The translations under genes and the position numbers were made by a program. A stretch of 38,910 nt of DNA, from positions 1-38,910 of IMG/VR virus record IMGVR_UViG_3300011114_000900. One strand, given 5' to 3'. Numbering within the stretch: position 1 is the stretch's first letter; the number at the start of each line of letters is the position of its first letter. Under the pieces are notes generated by a model that ran no database searches, had not been told where the DNA came from, and saw nothing but the letters and a program-made list of their open reading frames with translations. Shown here piece after piece: positions 31,136 through 38,036 of the stretch. The stretch comes from a virus.

Positions 31136-31644
31136 GACAATTTCTCCCCAATAACCCACATGTCCAAGCCCTTGCGCGTGAATTTGGCGTCATGAGACGC
31201 TTCACGAATGAAGAACCCGGCAGCATTCATCTCCTTGATAAACTCGCTGACCGTCCAGAGGTACTGGTGAGGCACTCCACCAAACCACTGCTCGCCATAC
31301 AAAGCCCACTTGCCGATGTTGACCAGTCCGTCCTTGGTCTCAATCGAAGGGGCCAGAGATCCCTTTTCATAGAAGGCAATCGCGCGATCGAGATCAGGCA
31401 TCTCAACAGCGAGTAGGCCTTGGGGCCTGAGTTTTGCATACCAGAGCGGCAACAGGTTCACCGTCAGCCACCGCGGCATGGTCTGGATCGTGCCCACGCA
31501 GAGGATCTGGTCGATAGTTCCATCCCTGGCATCCAGGACGTCCTGGTAGTTCTCAATCAACATCCAGCCATACATTGGCTCTCCGCCCATCTTGAGGCGG
31601 ATGACATCTATGCCCTGTTCCTTGGCCCGGTCATTGATGTTCAT
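31132..31644 (-). CDS. Methyltransferase-like protein lacking motif I
   Basis: A 170-residue protein resembling the C-terminal half of class I methyltransferases: a hydrophobic strand before L-P-L-W-Y-A-K-L-R-P-Q-G-L-L-A-V-E-M-P-D-L-D, Y-G-E-Q-W-F-G-G-V-P-H-Q-Y-L-W-T and an A-G-F-F-I element. The glycine-rich SAM-binding motif I is not visible, so it may be a degenerate or non-catalytic partner, perhaps of the adjacent methyltransferase. It overlaps both neighbours by ATGA. Moderate confidence. Confidence 0.6.
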   Translation of the reverse strand: MNINDRAKEQGIDVIRLKMGGEPMYGWMLIENYQDVLDARDGTIDQILCVGTIQTMPRWLTVNLLPLWYAKLRPQGLLAVEMPDLDRAIAFYEKGSLAPSIETKDGLVNIGKWALYGEQWFGGVPHQYLWTVSEFIKEMNAAGFFIREASHDAKFTRKGLDMWVIGEKLS

Positions 31645-31970
31645 CTGACCAGCCTCTCACACGTAGACCACTTCATGTAGACCCGCGGCTCGTTCTCGGG
31701 CTTGAATGGCTCTGGATCTATCCTGACGACCAAAATATCGGCGCGTCCAAGCCACCGCTCGCCAGTTGCCCAGGCATCCTTCTTACGTTGCTTTGCCTCC
31801 ACCAGAACCCGATTTCCGTCCTTCAGGACAGCCTCGACGTCGTGGGGGAAGGCATCAAACGCACCAGACCCAGGTTGTCTGCGGGCAAGCAAGCCCAGCG
31901 ACTCAAACTGTTTGACGATCCATTGCTCCAGGCGCCGACCCTTGGCTTTGGCAGACTTTGCCTTGATCAT
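31641..31970 (-). CDS. PD-(D/E)XK nuclease, Hjc/VRR-like
   Basis: A 109-residue nuclease. Residues E15, D44, E58 and K60 sit in G-R-R-L-E-Q-W-I-V, P-H-D-V-E-A-V-L and V-E-A-K-Q, the order of a PD-(D/E)XK active site. It resembles archaeal Hjc and small phage resolvase-like nucleases, with P-G-S-G-A before the catalytic D. I use the ATG at 31970 (ATGA overlap with the upstream gene). Near the terminase genes it may resolve branched DNA before packaging. It is embedded in the glycan island without obvious link to sugars. Confidence 0.75.
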   Translation of the reverse strand: MIKAKSAKAKGRRLEQWIVKQFESLGLLARRQPGSGAFDAFPHDVEAVLKDGNRVLVEAKQRKKDAWATGERWLGRADILVVRIDPEPFKPENEPRVYMKWSTCERLVR

Positions 31971-32758
31971 GCCGCACCTCGATCGGTCTGGATCTCGCCA
32001 TTGTCGATCATGTGCCACCAGGCAACGCCTTCTTTCATCTCATCCACGGTGAAGTTCCTGCCAGCAAGGTAGGCAAGTGAGTTCAGGCGGGAATTGTCGT
32101 CGCCAAGCCAGTAATGCCCCTTGCCCGGCAAGAAGTTCTTGTTGCCAGCAATGCAGAACGGAATGCCACGCTGAAGGCACTCAACCGAAATCGTACTGTT
32201 GAAGCTCGCAAAGGCGCCAAGGTTCTCATAGAAGTCCGCGCCCTTTGGACCTTTCTCGACCACCTTAAACTCAAGATCCGGCCACATCTTCGTCGTCTGG
32301 TAGCGCCAGATGTCATCGAAGTTGTCGGGCAGGTTGGCGAACTTACGCATGAAATGACTTGGCGGCTGGTACGCCAGGATCTGGCCTTTCTGCGGTTCTT
32401 TGAACGGTTCCGTACGCAAGACGCCCCTATCCATGAACATGTCCCGCCGCTGGGTGTCTCGTGTCGTCGGTGGACGGTAAGTGTTGCTCTGGCATTCGCG
32501 AGAGAACCGGTAGAACCCATCCCACACATTCAGGCCGGACGAGCGGTTGAACATGCCGTGATCGACATGGATCCAGGCCTTCCCCTCATCCCTGCACCTC
32601 GATCGCAGGTCCTGGGCATACAAGATCCCGTAGTGCATGTTGTTTTGGCCAAGGTCATCTCCGTGCCTGGCCTGGACCGCCCCAAAGAACTGCCTGGCGA
32701 GAAACTCGCCCTCAGGGTGCGGAGCGCGCCAAGGGCTGAAGAACTTTAACGTGTCCAT
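31967..32758 (-). CDS. Putative GT-B-like glycosyltransferase
   Basis: A 263-residue protein with W-I-H-V-D-H-G-M-F-N, an F-Y-R-F-S-R-E-C-Q segment and F-A-S-F-N-S-T-I-S-V-E-C-L-Q-R-G-I-P-F, which resembles the donor-binding part of capsule-polysaccharide-type GT-B transferases (x-N-S-x-x-x-x-E-x-x-x-x-G-x-P). The start at 32758 is supported by a perfect AGGAGGTGAT site five bases upstream; a GTG two codons earlier is inside that site and less likely. It belongs to the island by position. Catalysis is not proven. Confidence 0.6.
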   Translation of the reverse strand: MDTLKFFSPWRAPHPEGEFLARQFFGAVQARHGDDLGQNNMHYGILYAQDLRSRCRDEGKAWIHVDHGMFNRSSGLNVWDGFYRFSRECQSNTYRPPTTRDTQRRDMFMDRGVLRTEPFKEPQKGQILAYQPPSHFMRKFANLPDNFDDIWRYQTTKMWPDLEFKVVEKGPKGADFYENLGAFASFNSTISVECLQRGIPFCIAGNKNFLPGKGHYWLGDDNSRLNSLAYLAGRNFTVDEMKEGVAWWHMIDNGEIQTDRGAA

Positions 32759-32760
32759 AA

Positions 32761-33063
32761 TCACCTCCTGAAAGTATAGCTTTCGTACCTCAATCCGCCC
32801 ATGAGCCTGGCCCAGGCCTCTTCGGCCTGATTCAGATCCTGTGGCATTTCTTCTCCGTTTGGATCGTACTCGTACACGATGATGATCGATCCATTGCCCG
32901 ACTTAAGCTGATTGACCGCATGTACGACATTTAGCGACCGAAGCCTGGCTACCGCATTGCGGGCGACTTCGGGCGGGAGGGCAAGAGCATGCTCTATATC
33001 CCTCGTCATGAATGGCTTCTTGTGCGTTGCAAGCCATTGCTCAACAAGTCTAGAAACGTTCAT
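32761..33063 (-). CDS. Small winged-helix-like protein
   Basis: A 100-residue protein with a helix-turn-helix style segment (T-R-D-I-E-H-A-L-A-L-P-P-E-V-A-R-N-A-V-A-R-L-R-S-L-N-V-V) followed by strands I-I-I-V-Y-E-Y, a winged-helix-like order. Its ATG overlaps the TerL stop by four bases. It could regulate the late block or aid DNA packaging. The similarity is structural guesswork. Confidence 0.55.
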   Translation of the reverse strand: MNVSRLVEQWLATHKKPFMTRDIEHALALPPEVARNAVARLRSLNVVHAVNQLKSGNGSIIIVYEYDPNGEEMPQDLNQAEEAWARLMGGLRYESYTFRR

Positions 33064-34553
33064 CGTCCCCTCCGAGACCTGACCGCATAAGGATCGCGCG
33101 CCGCTCCTCCGTGCTGACCGGCGAGTTCGCGCATCTCTTCATTATACCGGTCTTGTTCCGTTGTCACGCGCAGAAACTGGGACAGACAGAGCGTGGACTC
33201 ATCGTAAACATGATCCTCTTGCGTTCTCGTGGCGGGTCCCTTTTCAGGCTCCATCGTATCCAACACAAGCCCTGGAACCGTGCGCCAGAAATGCCTGCAA
33301 TTTGACGTAACGTAAAACATTGGCACTGTTTTCCCGTCGTCTGACCTGTCGCCAATCAGGCGATTCACTATTTCCGTGTAATTGGCTTTCCGATCCCTGC
33401 GGCCCTGCCTGAGAACGACGCGCCCATTGCTTGCAATCCGCATATTTTGCTGCGGGCTTGGCCCGTCCTGGCTGGCCCACATCTGCGGGTCGGCAATCCG
33501 CATGTCGATCGGAGGAAGATCCATCTCCTGCTCCAGCTTAAGGATCTCCCTGGCGACTTCGCCTGACGACATCCGGCATCCAATGTCAGCCTCGCCAGAC
33601 CAGCCATACCACTCCGCAAACCTGACAACCGCTCCCTTGGGCAGATGTACCTCAGGGAACCCATCCTTCTCCGCCAGCACCGCCCCTTCAGAGATCGTGT
33701 ACCAGCCTATTGAGAACGGCTTGGCGGTTCCCCAGTCCATAGCCATGATGTGGGTCCAGTGCCGCGGTGGCTTGAATGGCCGTACCATATGCCGCCCGCG
33801 TTCGAGCATGGACAAGGCTGCTCCAGCCACCACATCCCAGTCGCCGTCCCGGAGTGCCTTGGCCCGTTCGGCCGACAAGGCGGTGAAGGTTCCCTCATAG
33901 TTCTCAACATCCAGGTAAGGGTTATCGTCCATCCGCGCGGGGATGTAGACGCTTGTCCAGCCTTTGCTGCGTTTTGTAGCAGTCGTCCGGTCGTGGAACA
34001 TGTGCATCGGCGGCGCCTGCTCGATGAACACCTCCCGCAAGAAGTTATGCGCCGGGCCGCCAGGGTTCGAGCCAATCACAATCCGCGGAAACATGTCAGG
34101 CTGCGTTGGCTCCCACCGCCCAAGCCGCACACGAGTCCTCAGAAACTTGAGCTGATCCGGCAGAAACAGCGCGCCCTCATCGATCCCAAGCCAGTGCATC
34201 TCCGCGCCCTGGTATTTGAAGATGTCCGCCTGGTCCTCGGCAAAGCAAAACTGAAGGAAACTATCGTTGTAGAACGTCAGCTTCCGATCAGTCTCCTTCC
34301 AGGTCGCAACCTCTTGCGGAATCGCCATCTGCTGGATCGGGATCAGATGGTTGTCCTTCAACTCAGGATACGTTCGCCGGAAAAGATACGCCTGCAAGCC
34401 AGGGTTCTCCAGGCAAGCAATCAAACCATCCATCCGCAAGGCATGGCTCTTCCCGCCCCCAGCAGCCCCGCCATACATCACCTGTCTGGCGCGAACTGCA
34501 TGCAAAACGGCCTGCTTATCGTTTGGCTGGTAGTTGAGAGACCACTTTGGCAT
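33060..34553 (-). CDS. terL: Terminase large subunit
   Basis: A 497-residue packaging motor. Residues 28-36 (G-G-A-A-G-G-G-K-S) form the Walker A site, followed by F-R-R-T-Y-P-E-L-K and the Walker B-like L-G-I-D-E-G. The nuclease part opens with M-A-M-D-W-G and later has D-H-V-Y-D-E-S and D-P-Q-M-W. It hydrolyses ATP to pump DNA into the procapsid through the portal and cuts the concatemer. The start overlaps the end of terS by 38 bp. High confidence. Confidence 0.92.
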   Translation of the reverse strand: MPKWSLNYQPNDKQAVLHAVRARQVMYGGAAGGGKSHALRMDGLIACLENPGLQAYLFRRTYPELKDNHLIPIQQMAIPQEVATWKETDRKLTFYNDSFLQFCFAEDQADIFKYQGAEMHWLGIDEGALFLPDQLKFLRTRVRLGRWEPTQPDMFPRIVIGSNPGGPAHNFLREVFIEQAPPMHMFHDRTTATKRSKGWTSVYIPARMDDNPYLDVENYEGTFTALSAERAKALRDGDWDVVAGAALSMLERGRHMVRPFKPPRHWTHIMAMDWGTAKPFSIGWYTISEGAVLAEKDGFPEVHLPKGAVVRFAEWYGWSGEADIGCRMSSGEVAREILKLEQEMDLPPIDMRIADPQMWASQDGPSPQQNMRIASNGRVVLRQGRRDRKANYTEIVNRLIGDRSDDGKTVPMFYVTSNCRHFWRTVPGLVLDTMEPEKGPATRTQEDHVYDESTLCLSQFLRVTTEQDRYNEEMRELAGQHGGAARDPYAVRSRRGR

Positions 34554-35259
34554 CCAAAGGCTCCGGCGTCACATCAATCACACCATTGTCCCGAGCAATC
34601 TGCTGGTCACGGCTCACATTGATCTCGATCACCAGCTTCTCAGGGACAGACTCCTGCCGGAAAACCTCTTTCCCGACATTCCGCTCCAGCATCCACGCCG
34701 CGGCACGCCAGTCCTCAGACCGCATGATCTTCTCCGCCAGCGGCTTTGCACTCATCGCACGCGCTCGACTAAACAGCGCGTCAACCTTCGGATACCGCCG
34801 CCTCCACCCAGTCACAGTCTCCGGCGCAAGCCCGGAAGCCTCGCACGCCAGGCTAAACGGAACCCCGCGCGCCATGGCATCCAAAGCCTCAGCAGCCTCC
34901 GCCAAAGGAAAACCATCCCCAGCCTCACTCTGACACAACCCATCAACCCACATCTCAACACTCGTATACCCAGCCCAATCAACACCCTCAACCACAGGAA
35001 CTCCCATCCTCCGCTTCACAACAGCCTCCCTCTTGCAAACATCCCACCCCTCACTCCTCAACCCCAACTCCCGCCCATCAATACACCACCGATGCCGTAA
35101 CCACCACTCAGCCGCTCCAGCCTCCCAACACCGCCGAATCATCCCCCAGTCAACATACGCCCCAACCGCCCACCCACTCGGCAATGGCTCACGGGTTTGG
35201 TCAAATTTGATTTTTTTTGTAGGGAACAAGGCCCCTCCTATCGGTGAACGTGGGGACAT
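34516..35259 (-). CDS. terS: Terminase small subunit, with unusual N-terminal half
   Basis: A 247-residue protein. The C-terminal half has a helix-turn-helix of TerS type: G-V-P-F-S-L-A-C-E-A-S-G-L-A-P-E-T-V-T-G-W-R-R-R-Y, followed by D-W-R-A-A-A-W-M-L-E-R-N. TerS binds the packaging site and guides TerL, whose gene overlaps the end of this one. The N-terminal 120 residues are unusually rich in W, G, V and R because the coding strand there is extremely G-rich. The start is uncertain: ATG at 35259, or a TTG at 35229 that has an AGGAGG site four bases before it. Confidence 0.75.
   Translation of the reverse strand: MSPRSPIGGALFPTKKIKFDQTREPLPSGWAVGAYVDWGMIRRCWEAGAAEWWLRHRWCIDGRELGLRSEGWDVCKREAVVKRRMGVPVVEGVDWAGYTSVEMWVDGLCQSEAGDGFPLAEAAEALDAMARGVPFSLACEASGLAPETVTGWRRRYPKVDALFSRARAMSAKPLAEKIMRSEDWRAAAWMLERNVGKEVFRQESVPEKLVIEINVSRDQQIARDNGVIDVTPEPLDAKVVSQLPAKR
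35211..35218. other. T8 tract at GC-skew switch
   Basis: Eight Ts sit at the point where the plus strand changes from C-rich (34780-35200) to G-rich (35220-35480), within a short A/T-rich patch from about 35198. It also falls near the 5' end of terS, so it may be coding. Confidence 0.6.
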
Positions 35260-35366
35260 ACACGTAGCGCTCGCAGCTCAGATTTGGAAACCCCAAGCCG
35301 GGGGGGGTCTGTCTCCGGCCGCTTCTCGACCCGCCGGGGAGGGGGGTCGGCCGATCGGTCTAGGCC

Positions 35367-35475
35367 GGGCAGGCTCCGGGCAGGCGCGGGCAGGGGAGGC
35401 GCGGCCGGGCAGGGCAGGGCAGCTGGAGGGTAGGCGTCGCGGGCAGGCGCGGTCAGGGCAGGCGCGGCGGGCAGG
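35367..35475 (+). repeat. GGGCAGG array, eight exact copies
   Basis: GGGCAGG occurs at 35367, 35378, 35388, 35407, 35412, 35441, 35456 and 35469, with spacings of 11, 10, 19, 5, 29, 15 and 13 bp. Longer CAGGCGCGG units recur inside. The plus strand is strongly G-rich, so G-quadruplex or R-loop formation is possible. It lies just upstream of terS, so a TerS/pac site, replication origin or iteron-like binding array are candidates. Confidence 0.8.
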
Positions 35476-35499
35476 TCGGACCTGGTGTTATAGTATAAC
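35473..35499. promoter_or_regulatory. Two adjacent palindromes, operator-like
   Basis: AGGTC-G-GACCT (35473-35483) is followed 3 bp later by GTTATA-G-TATAAC (35487-35499); both are perfect with a single central base. The second contains -10-like TATAGT and TATAAC hexamers on the plus strand and TATACT on the minus strand. No good -35 is seen for any. They could be binding sites for a dimeric regulator at a divergent promoter. Confidence 0.45.
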
Positions 35500-35796
35500 A
35501 TTTCATGCGAGCGGAGTAGAGTGACCACTTGGCTTGTGTTCGGCGCGCGCGTACCGCGTGGCGACTCGGCCTGGGACCGTGGGCGGACGGCCGGGCAGTG
35601 TCTGTCTCCCCCGTCGTGTATGGTCCTCTTACATAGGTGGATAGGTGTAAGCAATGCGGGGAGTTCTTTCTCTTCGGCCTCGATCGGCCGGACTCGATCC
35701 GCATCTTTCAAGCTCTAAAAATCCAGCCTTAAGATTTTCTTTAATCCGCTTCAAGAAAAACTAACGACGCATGGTTCGGCGCCTAGCGTTTTCCTC

Positions 35797-35825
35797 TTTA
35801 CTAGCTTGCGCCGCGCAAGTATAAA
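35797..35825 (+). promoter_or_regulatory. Candidate early promoter with operator in the spacer
   Basis: TTTACT (35797-35802), a 17-bp spacer and TATAAA (35820-35825) resemble a sigma-70 promoter. The spacer contains the perfect palindrome CTTGCG-CCG-CGCAAG (35805-35819), so a regulator could sit between -35 and -10. Transcription would begin about 35832, just before the first rightward gene, giving a short leader. Confidence 0.55.
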
Positions 35826-35854
35826 GGACGCCTTCGCAACCGATGAGGTATCCC

Positions 35855-36049
35855 ATGAAATTTCTCGCCCTCTTCGCCGTCGCCGTGCAGGCGGGACTAC
35901 TGTACCGCATCGCGCCAAGCGCCATCGAAGCGCTCCGCCTGATGCCCGCCACGCCTGATGCCCTGTCCATCGGCGCCGCTATCGTCGCCCTCTATGTGTG
36001 CGGCGCCTATTTCGGCGCGGCCGTCCTCTACGCCGTGTGGAGGCGCTGA
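35855..36049 (+). CDS. Small membrane protein, two helices
   Basis: A 64-residue protein with two hydrophobic segments (F-L-A-L-F-A-V-A-V-Q-A-G-L-L-Y and I-G-A-A-I-V-A-L-Y-V-C-G-A-Y-F-G-A-A-V-L-Y-A) and a basic W-R-R end. I choose the ATG at 35855 since an AGG lies six bases upstream; the ATG at 35843 lacks a close ribosome site. It is the first gene after the candidate early promoter and shares one base with the next start. Possibly a host-membrane or superinfection-exclusion function, but this is only inference. Confidence 0.6.
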   Translation: MKFLALFAVAVQAGLLYRIAPSAIEALRLMPATPDALSIGAAIVALYVCGAYFGAAVLYAVWRR

Positions 36050-36492
36050 TGATTTTTCTTCCATTCCTGCCGGACGCGCATCCCGCCTTTCCTATCGCCA
36101 GCCTGCCCGAGATTCCGAATCACTGGCGCGATTCATCAAACTGGCATGATGCCTGCCCGTCGTTTCTGGTCGCGACCGCTGATGACGGCGATGATGCGAT
36201 TGTCGTCTTCATAGAGTATCCCGAGATTGCGGATTGCGATCCGCCGGAACAGGATAACGGTCGTTATTCCGTCCATCGTCTCGGCGTAGAGGGCGAGGCG
36301 GGTATCGCTTATCACGGTGATGACTGGGACGTTGCGGTCGCGACCGCAAACGGTCTAGCCGCTTTCATCAATCTCGCCGAATACCGCGACGTCTCGTGGC
36401 CTTTCTGCGACAATTTTGGCAATCCGATGACGGCCGATGAAATGATGGTCAGCGACGGAATCGACGCCGAAGCTGATAGAAGCCGCGCATAA
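36049..36492 (+). CDS. Hypothetical acidic protein
   Basis: A 147-residue acidic protein (E, D-rich; A-D-D-G-D-D-A-I-V-V-F-I-E-Y-P-E) with a hydrophobic start I-F-L-P-F-L-P and several short strands. The ATG shares its first base with the preceding stop (TGATG). Acidic small early proteins in phages often inhibit host enzymes or mimic DNA, but I see no diagnostic motif. Confidence 0.6.
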   Translation: MIFLPFLPDAHPAFPIASLPEIPNHWRDSSNWHDACPSFLVATADDGDDAIVVFIEYPEIADCDPPEQDNGRYSVHRLGVEGEAGIAYHGDDWDVAVATANGLAAFINLAEYRDVSWPFCDNFGNPMTADEMMVSDGIDAEADRSRA

Positions 36493-36505
36493 ACAGGAGA
36501 TGACC

Positions 36506-36763
36506 ATGTACTTAACGGCCGAACAAATTGCACGCGCGGCGGAAGATTATTTTGGGCGCGAGAATCGAGCGCGGATTAACGCGGCGTATCGTAAACAAGA
36601 CGATAGCCATTTATGGCCCGTGTGCGGACGGTTTAACGTCACTGAACGCGCGATAAGGCGCATCCGCAAGTTAGAGCGTGACGGCGCGGTCATAGGCGAC
36701 GGCCTTGAATACGCCTACACGCTCGAAAACATCATGTCGGAGATAGTTAACTCCGCTCACTAA
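36506..36763 (+). CDS. Hypothetical small early protein
   Basis: An 85-residue protein starting M-Y-L-T-A-E-Q-I-A-R-A-A-E-D-Y-F. An AGGAG site six bases before this ATG decides the start over an earlier ATG that touches the site. It has a helical N-terminus and a V-C-G-R-F-N-V-T-E-R-A-I-R-R-I-R-K-L-E segment that could be a helix-turn-helix. Unknown function; DNA binding is possible. Confidence 0.6.
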   Translation: MYLTAEQIARAAEDYFGRENRARINAAYRKQDDSHLWPVCGRFNVTERAIRRIRKLERDGAVIGDGLEYAYTLENIMSEIVNSAH

Positions 36764-36779
36764 AATGAAAGGAAACGTT

Positions 36780-37019
36780 ATGTTCAAGGTCGAGATAACA
36801 GACACTTTTTGTGGGCAAGCCAATTACGCTTGGGTCGAGCGCCACACACTGGACCTTCCGGCCGATGCCTCGGCTTACCGCGTGACCCGGGCGGTCAAGC
36901 GCCTTGCTCTCTTGAGCGGAATCCGTACCGCTACCTATGATGACGGTACGTGCATCGAGGTTAAGCCGATCGGACGCAATGCCCCGTGCGTCGTAGCGTT
37001 CGCATCTTGGGAGGATTGA
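36780..37019 (+). CDS. Conserved small phage protein, GQANYAWV motif
   Basis: A 79-residue protein. It contains T-F-C-G-Q-A-N-Y-A-W-V-E-R-H-T-L-D-L-P-A-D-A-S, a pattern I have seen in small proteins of many phages. The AAAGGAAAC site six bases upstream chooses this ATG over one 15 bp earlier. Likely a helical/beta small protein of unknown role; it stops 3 bp before the next gene. Confidence 0.65.
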   Translation: MFKVEITDTFCGQANYAWVERHTLDLPADASAYRVTRAVKRLALLSGIRTATYDDGTCIEVKPIGRNAPCVVAFASWED

Positions 37020-37022
37020 AAG

Positions 37023-37427
37023 ATGGATAAGGAAGCCTTTCTTTCGGCAATGCGCCGATTCGTCTCCCAGCGTTCCGGGATGGATCCGCGGAATTATTCC
37101 GACCGCCGCAGCTTCATGGTCGAATACCGTGAAATGCTGCGAGATGGTCGAGACGCGCGGATCATGCTGCGCGCGATCGAACGTTCGGGCATTTCAGCGG
37201 ATGCAATCCGCGGATCGTTTAGCGCTTTTGGTGGCCGCCTGTCGCCGTCCCAATCCGGTCAGGCTCTAGACTACTGCGCCGGGCAGTATTGGGGTCTGGA
37301 GTATCGCCGCGCGGCGGCCGCAGTCTGCGCGCACGCGCTGTATCTACACTGGGGTCGCGGGCATCAGGCCCGACAAGAGGCCAAGCGTTCATTCGGAAAG
37401 CGCTTTGCGGATAGGTGGTTTCAATGA
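37023..37427 (+). CDS. Hypothetical early protein
   Basis: A 134-residue basic, arginine-rich protein (pattern F-V-S-Q-R-S-G-M-D-P-R-N-Y, D-R-R-S-F-M-V-E-Y-R-E-M-L) with helices and tyrosine/tryptophan-rich C-terminal part (Y-W-G-L-E-Y-R-R-A). Similar small proteins occur in phages, without known function. It overlaps the next micro-gene by ATGA. Confidence 0.6.
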   Translation: MDKEAFLSAMRRFVSQRSGMDPRNYSDRRSFMVEYREMLRDGRDARIMLRAIERSGISADAIRGSFSAFGGRLSPSQSGQALDYCAGQYWGLEYRRAAAAVCAHALYLHWGRGHQARQEAKRSFGKRFADRWFQ

Positions 37428-37504
37428 TCCGCTTCGCGATCGAGTTTTTCGCCTTCATCCTGTTCGGGATGGCCCTGATTGGCGTCCTGATAGCGTTTAC
37501 CTGA
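37424..37504 (+). CDS. Micro-gene, 26-residue membrane peptide
   Basis: A frame of 26 codons starting in an ATGA overlap with the preceding gene. It encodes a single hydrophobic helix (F-F-A-F-I-L-F-G-M-A-L-I-G-V-L-I-A-F) after a basic first residue, ending just before the ribosome site of the next gene. Such one-helix peptides often act on membranes or on host proteins. Very short, but the overlap and the clean hydrophobic pattern argue for it. Confidence 0.55.
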   Translation: MIRFAIEFFAFILFGMALIGVLIAFT

Positions 37505-37515
37505 GGGGTAATGAC

Positions 37516-37725
37516 ATGAAAACCGACACGCCATCGCTGGCCATCGCCTACCGTCAATGGATGAACAAGACGTTCTATGTCGCTAATTTGCCCGGAGAGG
37601 GGGGAGTAGACTGGGGATGGGACGATCGAGCGTCGCACGCCAGAAAACTCTCGCCGTATTGGCAACGCCGCTTCGCCGCAGACATGCGGTATATCGGTGA
37701 TCCGTACCGCATCATACCAGTCTAG
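37516..37725 (+). CDS. Hypothetical small early protein
   Basis: A 69-residue protein: a helical start (S-L-A-I-A-Y-R-Q-W-M-N-K-T-F), then an aromatic W-G-W-D-D and L-S-P-Y-W-Q-R-R-F. I use the ATG at 37516, behind a GAGGGGT site; a longer frame runs through the micro-gene in another frame and was rejected. It is the last gene before a strong terminator. Confidence 0.55.
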   Translation: MKTDTPSLAIAYRQWMNKTFYVANLPGEGGVDWGWDDRASHARKLSPYWQRRFAADMRYIGDPYRIIPV

Positions 37726-37745
37726 ATCTACCGTATCGCCCACTG

Positions 37746-37776
37746 CCCCCCGGCCTGAAAACCGGGGGGATTTTTT
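37746..37776 (+). terminator. Strong rho-independent terminator
   Basis: CCCCCCGG, an 8-base loop and CCGGGGGG make a perfect 8-bp GC stem, followed after one base by six Ts. It ends the 35855-37725 rightward transcript. Seen directly; strength inferred. Confidence 0.9.
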
Positions 37777-37867
37777 CGAGCTGATTCCAGGCGCGCGAGC
37801 TACGCGGCGCCGCACGCGACCAGGTCTATAGGTTGATCATGCGCCAGGTCCAGGCCGTTCGCCCCTC

Positions 37868-37910
37868 ACATGCGCTCGCCCGCGCCTGCGCCGCTACGCG
37901 CACGCGGCCG
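37868..37910. repeat. Degenerate third copy of the GC-rich element
   Basis: A segment containing CTCGCCCGCGCC and then GCGCCGCTAC with a gap relative to the two good copies. Weaker and partly overlapping other GC-rich sequence. Confidence 0.35.
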
Positions 37911-37950
37911 AGGCCGATAGGGGACCAGGCGCACCGCCAAGCCGTCAAAG

Positions 37951-38000
37951 TCGCTTTATATCGGGTCTCGCGCCCGCGCCGCTGTCCGTAGGCCGCCGCG
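37951..38000. repeat. Duplicated 50-bp GC-rich element, copy A
   Basis: Starts TCGCTTTA, then a 7-base variable part, the 18-mer TCTCGCGCCCGCGCCGCT, two bases, CCGTA and, 5 bases on, CCGCG. Copy B has the same order and spacing, with about 38 of 50 positions identical. A purine-rich GAGG-GAT pattern also follows in both. Confidence 0.8.
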
Positions 38001-38036
38001 ACAGATAGAGGGATCGGATGAGCGCCCGAAAGAAAA

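Larger units (their letters stand above)
35260..35842. other. Divergent control region, about 580 bp, no convincing gene
   Basis: Between the leftward late block and the rightward early genes. A leftward frame covers 35238-35711 but is Pro/Arg/Ala-rich and follows the G-rich array, so I do not call it. A GTG frame at 35521-35718 on the plus strand is also doubtful. The region holds the GGGCAGG array, two palindromes at 35473-35499, a hairpin (CTTACA/TGTAAG, 35628-35651) containing two ATAGGTG copies, and the promoter at 35797-35825. Confidence 0.6.

Noticed and set aside
35238-35711. 157-residue minus-strand frame
   Set aside because: Pro/Arg/Ala-rich translation of the G-rich repeat array; no ribosome site and no protein-like pattern.
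35521-35718. 65-residue plus-strand frame with GTG start
   Set aside because: A weak GGAG site exists, but composition is not protein-like and it contains the CTTACA/TGTAAG hairpin.
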